Counted from the stretch's first letter, positions 10,020 to 23,000 are shown. The stretch is 41,683 nucleotides of DNA from Cudoniella acicularis (GCA_013054445.1 JAAMPI010000359.1:1-41683), one strand, 5' to 3'. A program made the numbers and translations. Notes: a model not told the origin generated them from the letters alone.

Positions 10020-11601
10020 ATGTTTTCTTTCGTACTTTCAGCGCTGGCGTTCATATTTGGTGAGCCTGATTGCTCAATAGTCCTTCGGACAGGTACAAAG
10101 AAAGACATGTTACTAACTGAAATGCCAAGCTATTTTTCCCTATGTCGTGCAGTCGGCCACCCCCGCATTCTCGACGCTCTATGACGAGGATGAGCAAATG
10201 AGCTTTTCCATAAACCTCCCAGACAACTCTACCGATCTATACTTCTCCTTCTCGGCCCCGGCCTATTCATGGGTTGCCATCGGAACTGGAGACTCCATGG
10301 CAGGATCTTTAATGATGATAATGTACGGGTCGCCAGACGCTCAAGGTAAGATGCGTACCGCAGCTCCATTGCTTCACATAAGGGAGGCCTAAGCTAACGA
10401 GGAGATATGTAGGCGTTACAATCAGCCCGCGTATTGCAACGTAACACTCCCAATACCCTCCCTTATTTACTAGTCACTCACAAGCCTGTCAGCGGCCATA
10501 CCGAGCCGACATTCACAACAGAGGTTCAAGTCGAGGTGCTTGATGGGACCTCCATCCAAAACGAATCGTATGTCCTGAACGCCTTATGCCACGGCTGCAG
10601 ATCATGGAACGGGGGTTCTCTCAACCTGAACATAACTGTGCAACCATTCATATATGCCTTCGGACCGAACATTGGAGCCTCATCTACTTCTCCAACTCTT
10701 GGGCTGCGACGTCACTCTGCATTTGGTAGAATCTTTCCACCTCTTAGCTTAACTGTAGCTAATATAAATACAGGTCATTTCACAATGAACATGATTCAGG
10801 CGACAGGCCCAGGCGGGTTACCCCCATCCCAGTCGACAATCGAGAGTGGTGCTGCGCTTTCTGGATCTTTACAGAAAGATGGCGACAAAGCATCCCCAGG
10901 TCACGGCATCCTGATGATACTCATCACATTGATTTTGATTCCATTTGACGTGATCATCGTCGGAGTCTGCAAATGGATGCGTCCACACATCATCATCTCC
11001 AGCTTTTCTTTAATCCTGGTAATTACTTCTATGGGCCTCGGAATTTACGTGAGCACCGAATACAACAGAGTGAGTCGAATCCTTCAAGAAGAATAAAAAT
11101 AGTATTATATGCATATTGTTGAATATCCCACTAATTTCCATAACAGTCCAAAACCTTTAACACACCCCACCAAATCCTCGGCTTCATCTCCATTTTGGGC
11201 CTCCTCTTCATAGCAGGACTAGGAATCTACTCGCGCCAAATCCAAAACAAAGCCGCAAAACTCGACGACGAGACCTACACGCCACCCAAGCGATCTACGG
11301 AATTGCTCTCCTCAATTCACACCTGGACCGCTCGAATCGTCTGGCTTTTACTCATCATAAACAACGGAATGTAAGTTTACTCCTTTGCCACTTATTCCAC
11401 AAAAAAAAAAAGAAAACTAATAAATTACTGGGTAGTGGAATGCAATTCGCCAGCACAAATCGAAAATTCGTTGTTGCTTATTCTGGCCTTACTGTTTTGA
11501 TGTTCATTGCAATGTCGCCGGTTTACTTTTGTATTTTCAGGAGGGAGAGGAAGAAGAAGATGGCGGAGTATGAGAATAGTGGGGGGTTTGCGATGACTTA
11601 A
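10020..11601 (+). CDS. DOMON (CDH-type cytochrome) plus cytochrome b561 membrane protein
   Basis: Seven exons: 10020-10059, 10130-10345, 10413-10440, 10493-10725, 10774-11069, 11147-11370 and 11436-11601, giving 400 residues. The introns (70, 67, 52, 48, 77 and 65 nt) follow GT-AG. It starts with a hydrophobic signal peptide (first 23 or so residues). A luminal/extracellular DOMON domain resembling the heme domain of cellobiose dehydrogenase follows, with the landmarks SWVAIGTGDSM, TISPRIATGHTEP and CHGCRSWNGG. Five or so membrane helices then form a b561 core with the four candidate heme-ligand His in GHGILM, RPHIII, THQ-type HQILG and SIHTWTAR. Proteins of this design move electrons across membranes, probably from ascorbate- or NADH-type donors; the substrate is unknown. 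The basic tail RRERKKK is cytosolic. The 48-nt fourth intron has no stop and would add 16 residues if retained. Confidence 0.88.
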
Positions 11602-13687
11602 TTTTGTGATTGATGAATAAATGAATGGATGGGTTTGGGTTTATTTATGCAGGTTTAAGCTGTGCTTATTCTTTATGAGACGAGTGAAAAAATTAAAAGA
11701 TTGAAAATAACGCCTCGGATTTCATGTTAATTTGATTTTCTGTGTAGTTGGAATTTGAACGAAAGCTACTTCTAACAGTGAACTATCAAGCAGGTCCGCG
11801 TAGAGCTGCCTCCCTACTCAGAATATAGTAAGAACAGTATACCCACCCCCTTTTCCAACCCTCGCTTAATCCCAAATCCCAATCTGGACAAGATTTTCGG
11901 CTTGAACTTTGAAGTGCCCACAACCGTTATTACAAATATATAGGTACACACTCTGGATATTATACCACCGATGCCGAAACCCAACTCTTTTGACAAAACT
12001 CTTGATATATACTGCTTCTTCCCGTCAGTCGAGTCTTGATCTTCATTTTAGGAATTGATATTAATTGAGTTTACGCTTATGTTTCTAATATTCCTCGTTT
12101 TCATAAAGATATTATTTGCTGTCTAATTCTGTGAAGACTACCTAGGCACAAAAGAGTAGCTCTAGTTTGCTTTACCGTGTATATACGATAAAGCGGGTTT
12201 TTTGCACTTGAGAGGAAAGGAAAAGTAGAAGTGAATCGTGAGTGATCGAGCAAGCAAGCGAGAGTCTATCGTTCTTTCCTTCTTCCCTTCTTTACCGGGA
12301 AGTGTTTTTGAAGCTTCCAGGTTGGGCGGGAGGGGCGGGAAAGACGGTTTCGGATAGCGAAGCGCGTGTGCTATAAAATACATAGGTAGATAAGATGATA
12401 GACGATGGGAAAAAAGGAACGAGAGGGTTGAGGAGGCGTCGAAAAAGAGGTCGAGTGATTAATCAACTGGGATTTAATTAAATTTTAGCGTTAGGACATA
12501 ATCAGGGATGGCTTTTCTTCTTTTTTTCCGAATAAGCATATATTAGATCCCTAGCAGAAAGGTGCTTATTGTATCATACCAGGTTAAAATAGGAGGGGGG
12601 AGTGCAATTGTGAAATTATTTTTAAAGTGGCACTCGTATCCCACAGCAAACAATCACTAAGTTATAGCGCCCAGTAGCCTGTAATTTAGCGGCAGTTCGC
12701 TAAGCTACAGTGGCTTGAACACTATCCTTTCCGCTGCGGCCAGGAGTACCCTTAAAACTACGTGTCGTAAAATTCGTATAACAATAAAAAAAGAAAATTT
12801 ATAGAATGTTAAATATTCTTAATATAAAGAACTTTATCTTATTCGTTATCTTATAAAACAATTAGAGAGTTTGATATCGTGGTTGTATTTTTATTATAGA
12901 GTGTTTATAGCGAGTCCTAATAGTACTCCTAACGGCAATAGAAGGGATAGCTTAAAATAACTTATAAAATTTTATATTTTATAACTAGAATTGAGAATTT
13001 AATTTGATATCAAGAGGTTTAATAGGTAATTTTCTAGTAATTAAGTCTTAATTTATCGTTGTATATCAAGAGGTACGACCTTTTTATCTTCCCCAGTGGA
13101 AAATTATAGTGTTATAGCGCTGTTACCTCCAAGGTTACAGAGATATGCACGCTGTAATTTAGCGAGTTTTCGCAGAGAGTTATAGGCAGTTATAGGGGTA
13201 CCCGCGCTGGGATTTTAGCGAGTGGCTAGGCCCTCCTCTTTTTTAGGAAAAACTTCTTTCTACTTTCTTATTTTTTTAAATTTCATAGAGATAGGATTAA
13301 GGGAATAGTAAATAAAGAATCGTGCGACGGTATTTCGGTGTTTACGCATTATTTTGTCAGCTTATATGAGTGTAAGTTGAGTATTATTATGACCCAAATC
13401 TCTTGTCACAAGGCAAATATAATTAAAATTTCATACCATAGTATGGAATCACTATTGTAAGAACCTAACAACTAAACTATACTTTGCCTACGCAGCTATA
13501 AGGGAGGTCGAAAACTATCTGGGGAAAGAAATAACGCGTAAGGTTTTAAGACCAGGAAAGCACACTTGTCGAGATAAACAACTAACAAGTTAACAACAGG
13601 TAAAACCCCTAATTTATCTCTACTTCAACAACCTCTAAATTCTCTCTATCAAGTATACCACGTTGGTTCTGGAACCTATGTTGGATA
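11602..13687. other. AT-rich gap with repeat-like sequence
   Basis: No gene is supported. The proximal 100 bp is probably 3' UTR of the b561 gene. An irregular repeat-like block occupies about 12630-13235 (separate entry). The remainder is AT-rich and without domain-bearing frames. Confidence 0.5.
12630..13235. repeat. Possible degenerate non-autonomous element
   Basis: The words GTTATAGCGC and TGTAATTTAGCG occur twice in the same order (12661 and 12680; 13111 and 13153). GGCACTCGTATCCCA at 12639 resembles, in inverted form, GGGATTTTAGCGAGTGG at 13210-13226. These look like subterminal and terminal repeats of a decayed element of about 600 bp. The boundaries are approximate and there is no coding sequence. 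Confidence 0.35.
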
Positions 13688-14110
13688 TCAGTACTGTAAA
13701 CACAACATCAAGACAAAAAGCAAAGAGACGGGGGCAAAAAGTACTCACCTTATCAAGCAATACAAACTCGCCCAATTCGCGATTCTTATACGCCACCGGA
13801 TCATGCAAACTATGCGTCCTCACATCCCTCCAAAACCGATCCAACCCAACCCTCTTCCCCTTCCCCTTCCCCTTCTCGGCTTCCTCTCAACAACCAACCT
13901 CCCATTCTCCCTCCCCACTTCCTCCCCAACCAAAAGACGAATATATTCCCTACACCCTTCCTCCCTACCACAATCAATACACCTTGGCGTACCGCCCTCT
14001 ACCTTAAACCTTTCAATAAAGGAACAGCGGGGTGAGCAGTACTCTTTGTACTTTTTCCCCTGCTTAGTGCCGCAAGGGCAGGAGAAGGGTTGTTTATAGT
14101 AGAAGCACAT
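13688..14110 (-). CDS. Possible small Cys-rich hypothetical protein with a frame break
   Basis: From ATG 14110 a frame runs with a Cys-rich head (CPCGTKQGKK, CSPRCS, CIDCG, Cys-containing EEGCRE), then enters a low-complexity Arg/Gly tract. A second frame, open from about 13880 to 13749, encodes LDRFWRDVRTHSLHDPVAYK and ends exactly at a strong GTGAGT donor (13748). The acceptor TTTACAG at 13694 gives a 55-nt intron followed by TAC TGA. The two frames differ by 2 mod 3, so either a short unseen intron or an indel in the GGGGAA-type tract (about 13856-13878) connects them. The donor and the paired cysteines favour a real gene; the function is unknown. Confidence 0.35.
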
Positions 14111-14973
14111 TTTTGCGGATGTCTAAGGATGGAAGGACTGTACTCTGCTGTGATAGTGTATTGTGCTGATATCGATGTTGAAGGCTGGGTTTCTACCTGT
14201 CTGTATTGATATAGAAATTCAGATGTCTTGTCTTGTACCGGTAGTTAAGATATATTGTCTCCGTTTCAGTTGGCTGGGTTTGTTCGCGAGTCGTGACGCA
14301 CTATCCAAAAGTTTCTCAGGCGCGTGGTGAAATCTTCTCAACATAGAGGGAGGGGGGGGACGGAACGAAAGAGCTATACCCACCCTCTCCCCGAACAAAC
14401 TAAATCCCCCTTCCCTTCCCTTCCCTCATATATGAATAAATCCCGATATCATGAATACACACTCCTCATATACCCAGCTCCTCCCAATTAATCACAATAT
14501 ATCATTTTACTTAATAAAGCATAACAAAAGACAACTAGACCTTCGACTGTAAAAGAAAAGAAAAAGAAAAAGATATTGAAACCTAATTTTGTTAAAAAGA
14601 AAAGAAAGTTAGAAAGGAAGGAAAGGGGATAGAGAGGAAGAAAATCAACACTCTCATTCAAATGCTCTCTCTGCTGAAAGTATTTATCTAACTAATAGGC
14701 AGGTAGCTCCAGGAGTTTGTTTCTCCATAGCATAACCTAGCTCTACCATGTACTCATTGCGAGTGTTCAATATTGTTTGTTTTAAAAGCGCGTCTTATTC
14801 CCATTCCCGTTTCCATCACCATCTACTTGTAACTGATCTCCTCTCCTTTGCCTACAAGAAAGCTTATTTCCCCTGCCACTCAGCTCCACTCCTCACCCAA
14901 CTCCAAAGTTTCCACCCCAGTGACCCCACAAGTCCTCCACTCAAAGCATACTCCAAGAATCGACCTCAACCAG
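14111..14973. other. Spacer upstream of the Cys-rich frame and 3' of the epimerase
   Basis: It contains a purine-rich tract (GAAAAG/AAGG repeats, about 14550-14642) and a C-rich patch near 14400-14425. The short open frames that run into the epimerase gene from the left are shadows. Confidence 0.45.
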
Positions 14974-16068
14974 TCAATTACTAGCAGTGATAATCTGACC
15001 ACCCTCCCACGTCTCCCCAGCCTCCAGTTTCTGCCATCCCTTAACCGCACCCGCCTCCACGCAAATCATCTCCTTATACCCCTCCTCGGGTGCAAAATCC
15101 CCAATGTTCTTCGCATCAACCCATGGATTCCAAACCACGACTTCATTCAAATTATCTCTTACGATGACGAATTTCTTCTTGCCGCCTTCTGAAACGGTGA
15201 CTGGTGAGTTAGCACCGCCGGCAGGAGTGTAGACGCGATCTGTTGTGCCGGAGATGGTGACGGGGCCGTCTGGAGAGGTGGTGGTGCTGATTGGAACGGT
15301 GACTTTGTCGATGTAGGCGGAAGATTCGAGGCCAGTGATGGCGATGGCGGAGATGTCCTGGAAACCAACTATTAGTTGTTCAAAACGAAGAGCTCAGCAT
15401 GGAGCACTCACCTGAATCCTCAAATAACTATGCATCAACACCTGAAACTCCCACGCAGTCTCCCCCTCATTTCTAACCACCATGCTAGTCGTCAACCCCT
15501 CCTTGCCTAACGTAACACTATAGATCAGGCCAAAGTCATACGGCCAAGCCTTCTTGCTCTCCTCATTCAAATTGTTCGAACTCAGCCCAAAATCCAACTT
15601 CACACTGCTGTCACCACCATCCTTGCTCTCTGAAGATTCGGAGGTCGATTTCCCAAGGAATTCCCATTTCGAAGTACGCGCAAACCCATGTTGAGGAAGC
15701 TTCGCCGTCGCTGCATGATCAGGAGCCTTGCCAAACACCTATTCCGCACAATTAAATCAGCACAACTACATTCTCAATTATAACCCTACCAACAGAGGGG
15801 AGAAACATACTGGAAAAACAAGAGGAATCCCCCCACGAACAGCCTTCGACCCATCCGTCTTCGCCTTCTCACTCAACCACAGCTTCTCATTGCCCTTGGC
15901 ATCCTTCCAGCTTACAATCGTCGCGCCATAAAGCAAGATCTCAACTGCTTCGCCGGTAGGCAGCACAGCTGAGACACGAGAGTTCGAATGGCTGATGTTG
16001 ACTTGGGCCTGCGGTGTGGGACCTGGTGTCGTGGAGAGCGCGGAGGGTTTCTTTGGGCGGTCGACCAT
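14974..16068 (-). CDS. Glucose-6-phosphate 1-epimerase
   Basis: Three exons, 16068-15811, 15738-15412 and 15357-14974, with introns of 72 and 54 nt, give 322 residues. It is an aldose-1-epimerase-fold protein of the YMR099C type, interconverting alpha- and beta-glucose 6-phosphate in the cytosol. Landmarks are LLYGATIVSWK, GGIPLVFPVFG (formed across intron 1), LPQHGFAR (His103), LMHSYLRI (His189) and MICVEAGAV (Glu296). The His189-Glu296 spacing is close to that of the catalytic His/Glu pair reported for YMR099C, so they are the probable acid/base pair. The open frame extends upstream of 16068, but MVDRPKK has a good context (CAACATCATGG), and upstream residues look like untranslated DNA. Family assignment is firm; substrate preference is by homology. 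Confidence 0.93.
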
Positions 16069-17019
16069 GATGTTGAGGTGAGGGGTAGTTCTGCGAAGAG
16101 CTGACTGCGATCTAAAGCTGAAGTGTAAGCAGACAATGGATGATGAATTAATTGATCTTGGGATGGGAACGCACCAGCTAGATATAGGAGCTGAAGAGGG
16201 TAGAAAGGTGACGCGGAAAATATTGGCAGGAAAGGCAGACAAAGGGCGATGCGACGGATGGATAGTGGCGGGGTCAGCTAGTCGAGTGTCTTTGCGATCT
16301 GCAGTAAAAGCAACGTGATGGATGTGACATGCAGAACATGAAACGCCAGAGCACCGAACCCCAGAGGTGACGAAGGCATAACCCAGCCAATCAGGAGCCG
16401 CGGGGCATGCAATCACATATGACATAATCACATCACGTGTGAGGGGCTTTTTTCGCCCCTCCCCCTTTTCTTATGCTCTATCCAATCTCATACCTCCCTC
16501 CTACCTCACTTCAAGAGAAATCTAGAGGGCAAAAAGGGGCTTAGAGGCAAACGCCCCGTCCTTCACCGATCCCAAGAATGTCGTGATTACTTTTCAAACA
16601 CTCTCAGCCATCTATTCAACCGTCTATCGCGTGAAACCCTTCGGTGAGGCGGTGCCAATCTGTAAGATCGCCCTCTGAGAGAAACACAACCCGTTTCTCC
16701 ACCAGAAGGCAAATTCCAATCGCCCTCTCATATCATTTAAATTTCATCCTGTGGGCTTTTGGATATGACAAGGGTTTCGTCTATCACATTCTTACCTCTC
16801 TCACCGATACCGGAAGTCTCACATATCCGGAAAGGGCAAGGCTTGACGAAAGACGTTTGTGTGTACGAGTTCGCAGTGTGATGAACTCACATTGGTATCT
16901 CAGCTACAACAAACTGATTAACTAACACTTCACAGATGCCCCACTGCGCCAATGCAATAACCCTGTACATGATGCTACCCTTAACCCAAGCAAACTCCCA
17001 TCGCAATGCATTAGTAAAA
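16069..17019. other. Epimerase promoter and 3' flank of rif1
   Basis: There are no supported genes. The segment holds the CCAAT and E-box elements. C-rich DNA (CGCCCCTCCCCC) lies at 16455-16467. The 93-codon frame at 16644-16925 has no recognisable features. Confidence 0.45.
16387..16439. promoter_or_regulatory. CCAAT box and CACGTG E-box upstream of the epimerase
   Basis: CCAAT at 16387-16391 (HAP/NF-Y core) and CACGTG at 16434-16439 (bHLH core) lie about 320-370 bp upstream of the epimerase start. These are short motifs; their function is inference. Confidence 0.3.
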
Positions 17020-20000
17020 TCATAGCCCTGCTTGACGCCCTCTCCTCCCAGCACCATATAACTTTTCCTTGCAATCCATAAACAGATCTTCAATATCACT
17101 CACTTGCTGTCGAGAGAACGCGACGAGTGCAAGGTCTCTGACCAAGCTTTGAAGCTTCGACTGTACACTTCCAAAAGTTGGAGCTACCTCCTGAACATTC
17201 TCCTCAGGCAAACCTTCCACCGACACCTCGTTCTTTTGCACTGGTATGCCTGGCAAAACGGATTCTGTCGTACTGGTCTCTGCTCTCTCGACTTCACGTT
17301 CAATCTCCGGCTGCTGCTCGGCTTCTAATTGCTTTTGCAGTTGTTCCGCAAATGACTCCGTTGCTGAGTCGGGAGTAACGAGGTCCTCGGATCCAGAAAG
17401 AGCCTGGTCCACGCGTGTAGTATCTTCTTTCGCACCACCAGAACCCAAACCACCCAAAAGGCCTACTTTCATCAATAGTAGTTTCCATAACCATTTCGAC
17501 ATCTTCAGTCGTTTTCTGTCGAATTGACAGTTTGGCGTTTTCGTCCACCAAATTGCTTGATGGAGGTTCCACTGCCGTGGCCATCACCTGAGGTTCCACC
17601 ACATTCTCAACATGCTCCAAGGAAGGCTTCTCCTCAAGTTCCGTTGAATCTTGGATCGTTCGTGAGACAGCATCAGTCGTCTTATCTGTGGTACTGACGT
17701 CTTGCATCGATGCGTCGAGGTCTGCAGACAAAATACTCTGGCTACGCTCAAGGTCGAAGCCGTTTTGAATTTCTTGTGACAGCTGCGAAGAACGCTGCGA
17801 GGATCCCTTGGGCCGGCCCCTTTGTTTCTTTCGAGATGAACGATGTTTTGGTGACAGACCTAAGTAAGAGTTAGACTGTGGGTATACTGCAATACTAGAA
17901 GATTGCTTACTTTGACTCAGGTGCTCTTGGCTGTCGGGCACCTCGCTGTCATTGCTGTCATCTGCAGCCATCCCACTGATTTTCCTCTTCCTCGACCCAA
18001 TGGATCCACGTTTTCTACTTTTCTTGAGAGCAAATGCTCGTTCTTCCTCTTCCCAGGCAGCTGTGTCCACGATGATTGTATCCTCAAGATCAAGCTCTTC
18101 CCCATCCACCACAATCATGTTTTTGACGCTAGGCATCTTCGCAGCAGGAGTCTCGGGAATCAATGACGCCATAGAAGATGGAGGAGCTGATTGCTCGGTC
18201 TCAGCTTCTTCTTTGCCCTGATCCAAAATTTTCCCACTTTCGATTGCGGTAGCATTCTTAAGCGCAGCAATACGCATAGACCCACGTGATGGTGAATTAC
18301 CAGCCATTGACCCATATAACGAGCTTTTCCTCGGCGAAACTCGTTTTGTTTGTTGAGCTGCCTGTGGTAATTGTGGTGCGGGAGTGGCGGCTTCAAGTGC
18401 TTGATTCTCGATGTGTTCCATGACGCGCAATATGCTTGAATCATCAAACTCATTGAAAGATGAAGCCGCTGTAGGTTGCTCTTGAATAATCATGCGAGGA
18501 GAAGTTACCGCATCTTCAAAGACATCCTCATTCGCAGTGTTTTGGTCCGATGACGCAGGACTAGCCTTCGCGTCCTCATATGGAGGAGAACCGGCTGCTT
18601 CAGCTCCAGTGAAGTGCTGGCGATCTGGAGTAGATGGGGGTTGAACCGAAGAGTCCTCCATAAGAACATCCTCAGAGGTGGTTGCGGCCTGAGCATCTTG
18701 TGTCGGCAACGGCAGCCCAGAAGCGGCCGCATCTGCGGCAAAACTTGGCTCCTGAAGATCAAGGCATTGGTCTAGTTCTTCGGCGGTTGTAATTGCAGGT
18801 GCATGCTCATTGCTTGGATGAAGCTCTTCCTCGTTTTTAGTAGCGCTTGGCTGTATATCCCCTTCAACCAGATGAGACTCTGTCTGAGCTGTACTCTGGT
18901 AAGTCGACATCGTGGGAATGTTCAGACCAGCACAAGAATCTATTTGAGCTGATGGATACTCGACAGAGGTCATACCATCATGCTCGGGTTCACGTAGAAC
19001 CTCTGGTGGTGACGAGGGAACTTCGAAGTCATCGCGAGAGCCCAAACCGCGATCAATGACCAATGGCAAGCTAGGTACGGCTTCCGGTGGGGAGGATGGA
19101 GGCGCTAGAAGATCAACATTGTGATGATTCTCTCTCTTGGGAGTTGGAGAAGACACCATAAAGTTATCGTCTTCACTTGCTGGTACTGGAGTTGGTGTAG
19201 CTTGTCGCTCAGGTTGAGGAACCTGGGACGGAGATCTAGTGCGTGATTTGGAAGATGAGCGGTGGAATGGCAACTCGGGCTCTCCAGCTTGGGCCTTGCC
19301 CTTGGGTTGTGGGCTTGATCGAAGATCAGGGAACATTGCGGACTCGGCTTGCTGTCGCTCCTTGACCTCCTTTTGCCTGTCCGTCAAAATCTGCGACTCG
19401 GCTGCCGAACCGAGAATTGGTGATGATTCTACAGGGTGGAACTGGATTTGAGAATCATCATGTCGTAATTTGGGTGTACCTGCACGTTTTTGTGATTTTC
19501 TCTTCCCAATCTCCGGAGTCTCTTCACGAGGTCGCTTTCGCATGCTAGGAATGATGACCTGTGGTGTCGTTTGTCGGAGTCGCCGCATCGGTGATGACTC
19601 TTCGAGTGGTGTTTGATGCTTCTTCAAGACAGACTCTGTACTAGCGGAGGGCATGAAATTGCTGGAGTCTTCCTGGGTGTCGACAAAGGTGACTGGTTGC
19701 CGATCATTGATCATCTCTTCGCTCTCAAGACTTTCGGGGAAGAATGGTAGCCGAAGGTCTGCTACCTGTCGAAGCCGTAGGAGAGCATCCTTGACATGCT
19801 CAGGATATTGCAAATCTTCCGCAGACCCAAAAACGCCATTCCATATTTTAATGAACTTGCTGGCAATAGATTTGTGTGAACTTTCTAATCCTGAACAAAT
19901 CAAGATCTCCAAGTCGGCCAAGACCTTAGTCGAGGTGTTGTGATTTTCGACTTGAGCAATAAGGGCGCATAATTTGTCCGAGATTGTTGCGATCTAAATC

Positions 20001-23000
20001 CAGTCAGTTGTGTCTTGTAGAAGAAAATCGGGAACAAGCACCTCTTTTGACAGCGCAGTGCCTCCGTTAAGCTTCAAATCTTTGTCAAGTATCCAGGGCG
20101 CAATCCCTTCTTGAATCTTGACCAGCATGCCAAGCAGAAGTGGCCCAGGGCAACGTCCAAGCAAGGAAACCATCGCCGAAATGATATCAGAGTATTCGTG
20201 TAGGCGACGTTTGTTGTAGGATGCATAAGAGACTTGCAGGGAATCGCGGACGTATTCGTAAAACTGCGTGTACGGATCAAATGTGACAGCTTTTGATCCA
20301 GGATTCACAACACCCCACAGCCGCTTCCGTGCCGCATCTAGTGCCTGTCGATCTTTCGGATATGTGGCCGTAAGAAGCAAGATGTGAAAGTAAGAGAACC
20401 CAGTAGATTGGGACTTTTCTGCGGATTTGGAGTTGTATTGCACCAGAAATTTGGACAATGGTTCGACAACAACAATAGCCCGTCCTGCATCCCCTACATC
20501 CAACGTGACTGAATTAACCAAAATTCTAAACAGGGTCTTCCAGCTGGTAAGTGGTTCATGGGGAGAAATTCCAATGCCAGATTCGAGGATCCTGATCACA
20601 CTGCGATAGTCTGCTCCCAATGGTTGCTCCAGGTTGCTGCTGTTCTCCTTATCCCGAGTGTCGGTCGCAGTTGTTGCAAAATCCGCGAGAGTGCGCCAAA
20701 GAATTTTGCAAGCGGGGGTTGCTTTTTCTGGAAGGAGAGACACCAGATCTTTTGCCAGTTCAATTATCGATTGGTTAGATTTTCGACTTTCGAAGAAGGG
20801 TAACAAAATCGAACGAGTCATCTCCGAGAACCTAACATCGTACTCCAAATCAGGCGAAATGTTTGTCAACAAACAGAGGAGATGTTGTAGAGGAGATCTC
20901 ACTTCTCCTTTGACTTTCTCGGGTCGATGTGACGGAGTCGCAACAGGTACGAAGGTATCTTGTTTGCCAACGCAAAGGAGGCGATCTGTAAAGGGAAGAA
21001 TGCCGAGTCCTTGGACTGCAATTTTTACAATATTCTCAAAACCCTTCAGGAATTCGGAGCTCGAAGGGCTTTTCGTAGATGGCAAGCCTGGTATACTCTT
21101 GGGTCCTGTGTGCCAGATTCTGTGTAGTAGACTGAACATCGATGCAATGGATGACATCGTGTCGTTGGAAACCTTTACTTCCATGATGGCCGGGGAGGCG
21201 ATGGAGGTGATGTAAGTTTCCCACAGGTCAGTTACTTGAGATTCGTGCCCCAGATCCCAGTACAATTTCTCCATGATGGGAATCAGCACAGGAAAGACTC
21301 GCGTTGAGCTCTTGCGTAGCCATTTCGAATCAAGCGCAGGAAGTTCCCTGGTCTCCACAATGTTTTGTGTTAAACTCAACATGGCACGGCTGTCGCTCCA
21401 GCCCCTCTGTAATTTCGTGTCGAACATGCACTGTAGGATATGGCAAGCATCAGAAATATTCCGCTGGGCGACATCCAGGTTGTCGACGATACTCGTTGGG
21501 GTCAAACATTGCCCCACCAGAGCAACAACATACTCATCCCAAAATAAATCGAGTTCAGTTGGTGTTGAGTGCGGGTTCAAGGAATAGTACAGAAGGTTAC
21601 ACACGCCTCCCAAGACGACCTTCCGAATGGCGGATGACTTCCTCTTGAGCTGCATAACGAAGGGGTTGGAAAGAGTCTTGATCATTGGTGCTTTCGTTTT
21701 CGAATTAGGGCGGATCGCGAAGACAAATCGATTCCAGGCGTAATTTGCTTCCACTTTCGTTGCTTGATCACCAGAGTTCAGGCACGGTTGAATTATTCCA
21801 AAGAACTGATTCAACAACGCCCATTGCTCAAGTTGGTGTGGCTTGCTTCGGAAAAATAATATGATGACACTCCAAATCTGCGGAACACATGGGCTATCCG
21901 ACTTGTTTTCGAGGAAAATCTTTAGACGATCAATGTAAAGATCCGCATATTTTCGTCCCTCACTCTCCTCCATCATAAAAGTCTCAACTGTCTTAGAGAG
22001 TTTTCCCTCATTGCCAAGAGAAAGAGAAGCCTCTAGGCCAAAGGTGATGGCAAGTGTTCGAATTTCCTTGAGGCTGCTAATCATATCAGAAAAAAGGCCT
22101 TGTATCCAGATAGTGTGGGTCAACATGTGTGGTCTCGATTGTCGAAGAAGTGCCCTATAAACATTGATCCGACCCATAACAATACTCTTTCCCTTGACCA
22201 GGTTATCGATATTGTGCAAGGCCATGATCAGCTTCCCCACTCTGTGCGAGTTCATGGTCTGCTGAGGAAATTTCTGGTGCGCCAAAACAAACATCAAATG
22301 TTTCACGATGTCTTTGGACATATGAGGATCCTCAAAGGTTCTGATGCAATAATCCACCATAAAAGCTGGAAACTCCAGTCCAAAGGCCTCTCCAATTGCT
22401 GGTTTTTGGAGGAAGCTGGATAAAAGCGTCAAAGCATTTATCATTAAGGGGTTGTCCAATTTCCCTGATTCCATTCTCTCGGTCATGTCTCGCTTAATAA
22501 ACTGCAGGATCAAAGTCATCTTGTCCTTTAAGGCCTTCACATCTGGTATGTTCTCGGATGCCTTTAAAGATCCTGATAGCATCAGGTATGCGTCCATCTT
22601 CGATGCCCTGTCTCCCCCAGCTAATTGTTGAACGATTGATTCTAGCATTGTCGCAAAGCTCTCGTGTTGGTAAGGAGGTAGAAGTTTCGTGAGGGTTCCT
22701 ATTGTGTATTCGTGCTCCTGCAACCCATTATATGCTTTCAATATCGACTTGGACGGCTTTCGTTGTGCAGATGGTGTCAGAGGTTGGACAGGATGTGAAA
22801 TAAAAGCTTTTCCATCGACTGATAGCCTTGGCGGATCCTTATAGTCTGGAGCGTCCGACCACTCTACCTTCTTCCTCCCTATTGCAGATGTAGATGTGTT
22901 GGGTGACGGGATCGGAGATTCGGCAGAGGAGTTAGGGGTGATTATTGGTGCAGAAGCTCGACGCGCCTTTGGCTCTCCATAAAGCAATCTACTGAATATG

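Noticed and set aside
16069..16431. N-terminal extension of the epimerase
   Set aside because: The frame is open but the residues do not resemble the family, and MVDRPKK at 16068 fits the expected length and has a good start context.
19994..20041. In-frame TAG that seems to split rif1 into two genes
   Set aside because: The TAG is the acceptor end of a 48-nt intron with a CTGAC branch; removal joins ALSKE to IATISDKLCA in the same phase.
20634..21215. 193-codon plus-strand frame
   Set aside because: It is antisense to the rif1 helical-repeat exon and has no domain or splice signals of its own.
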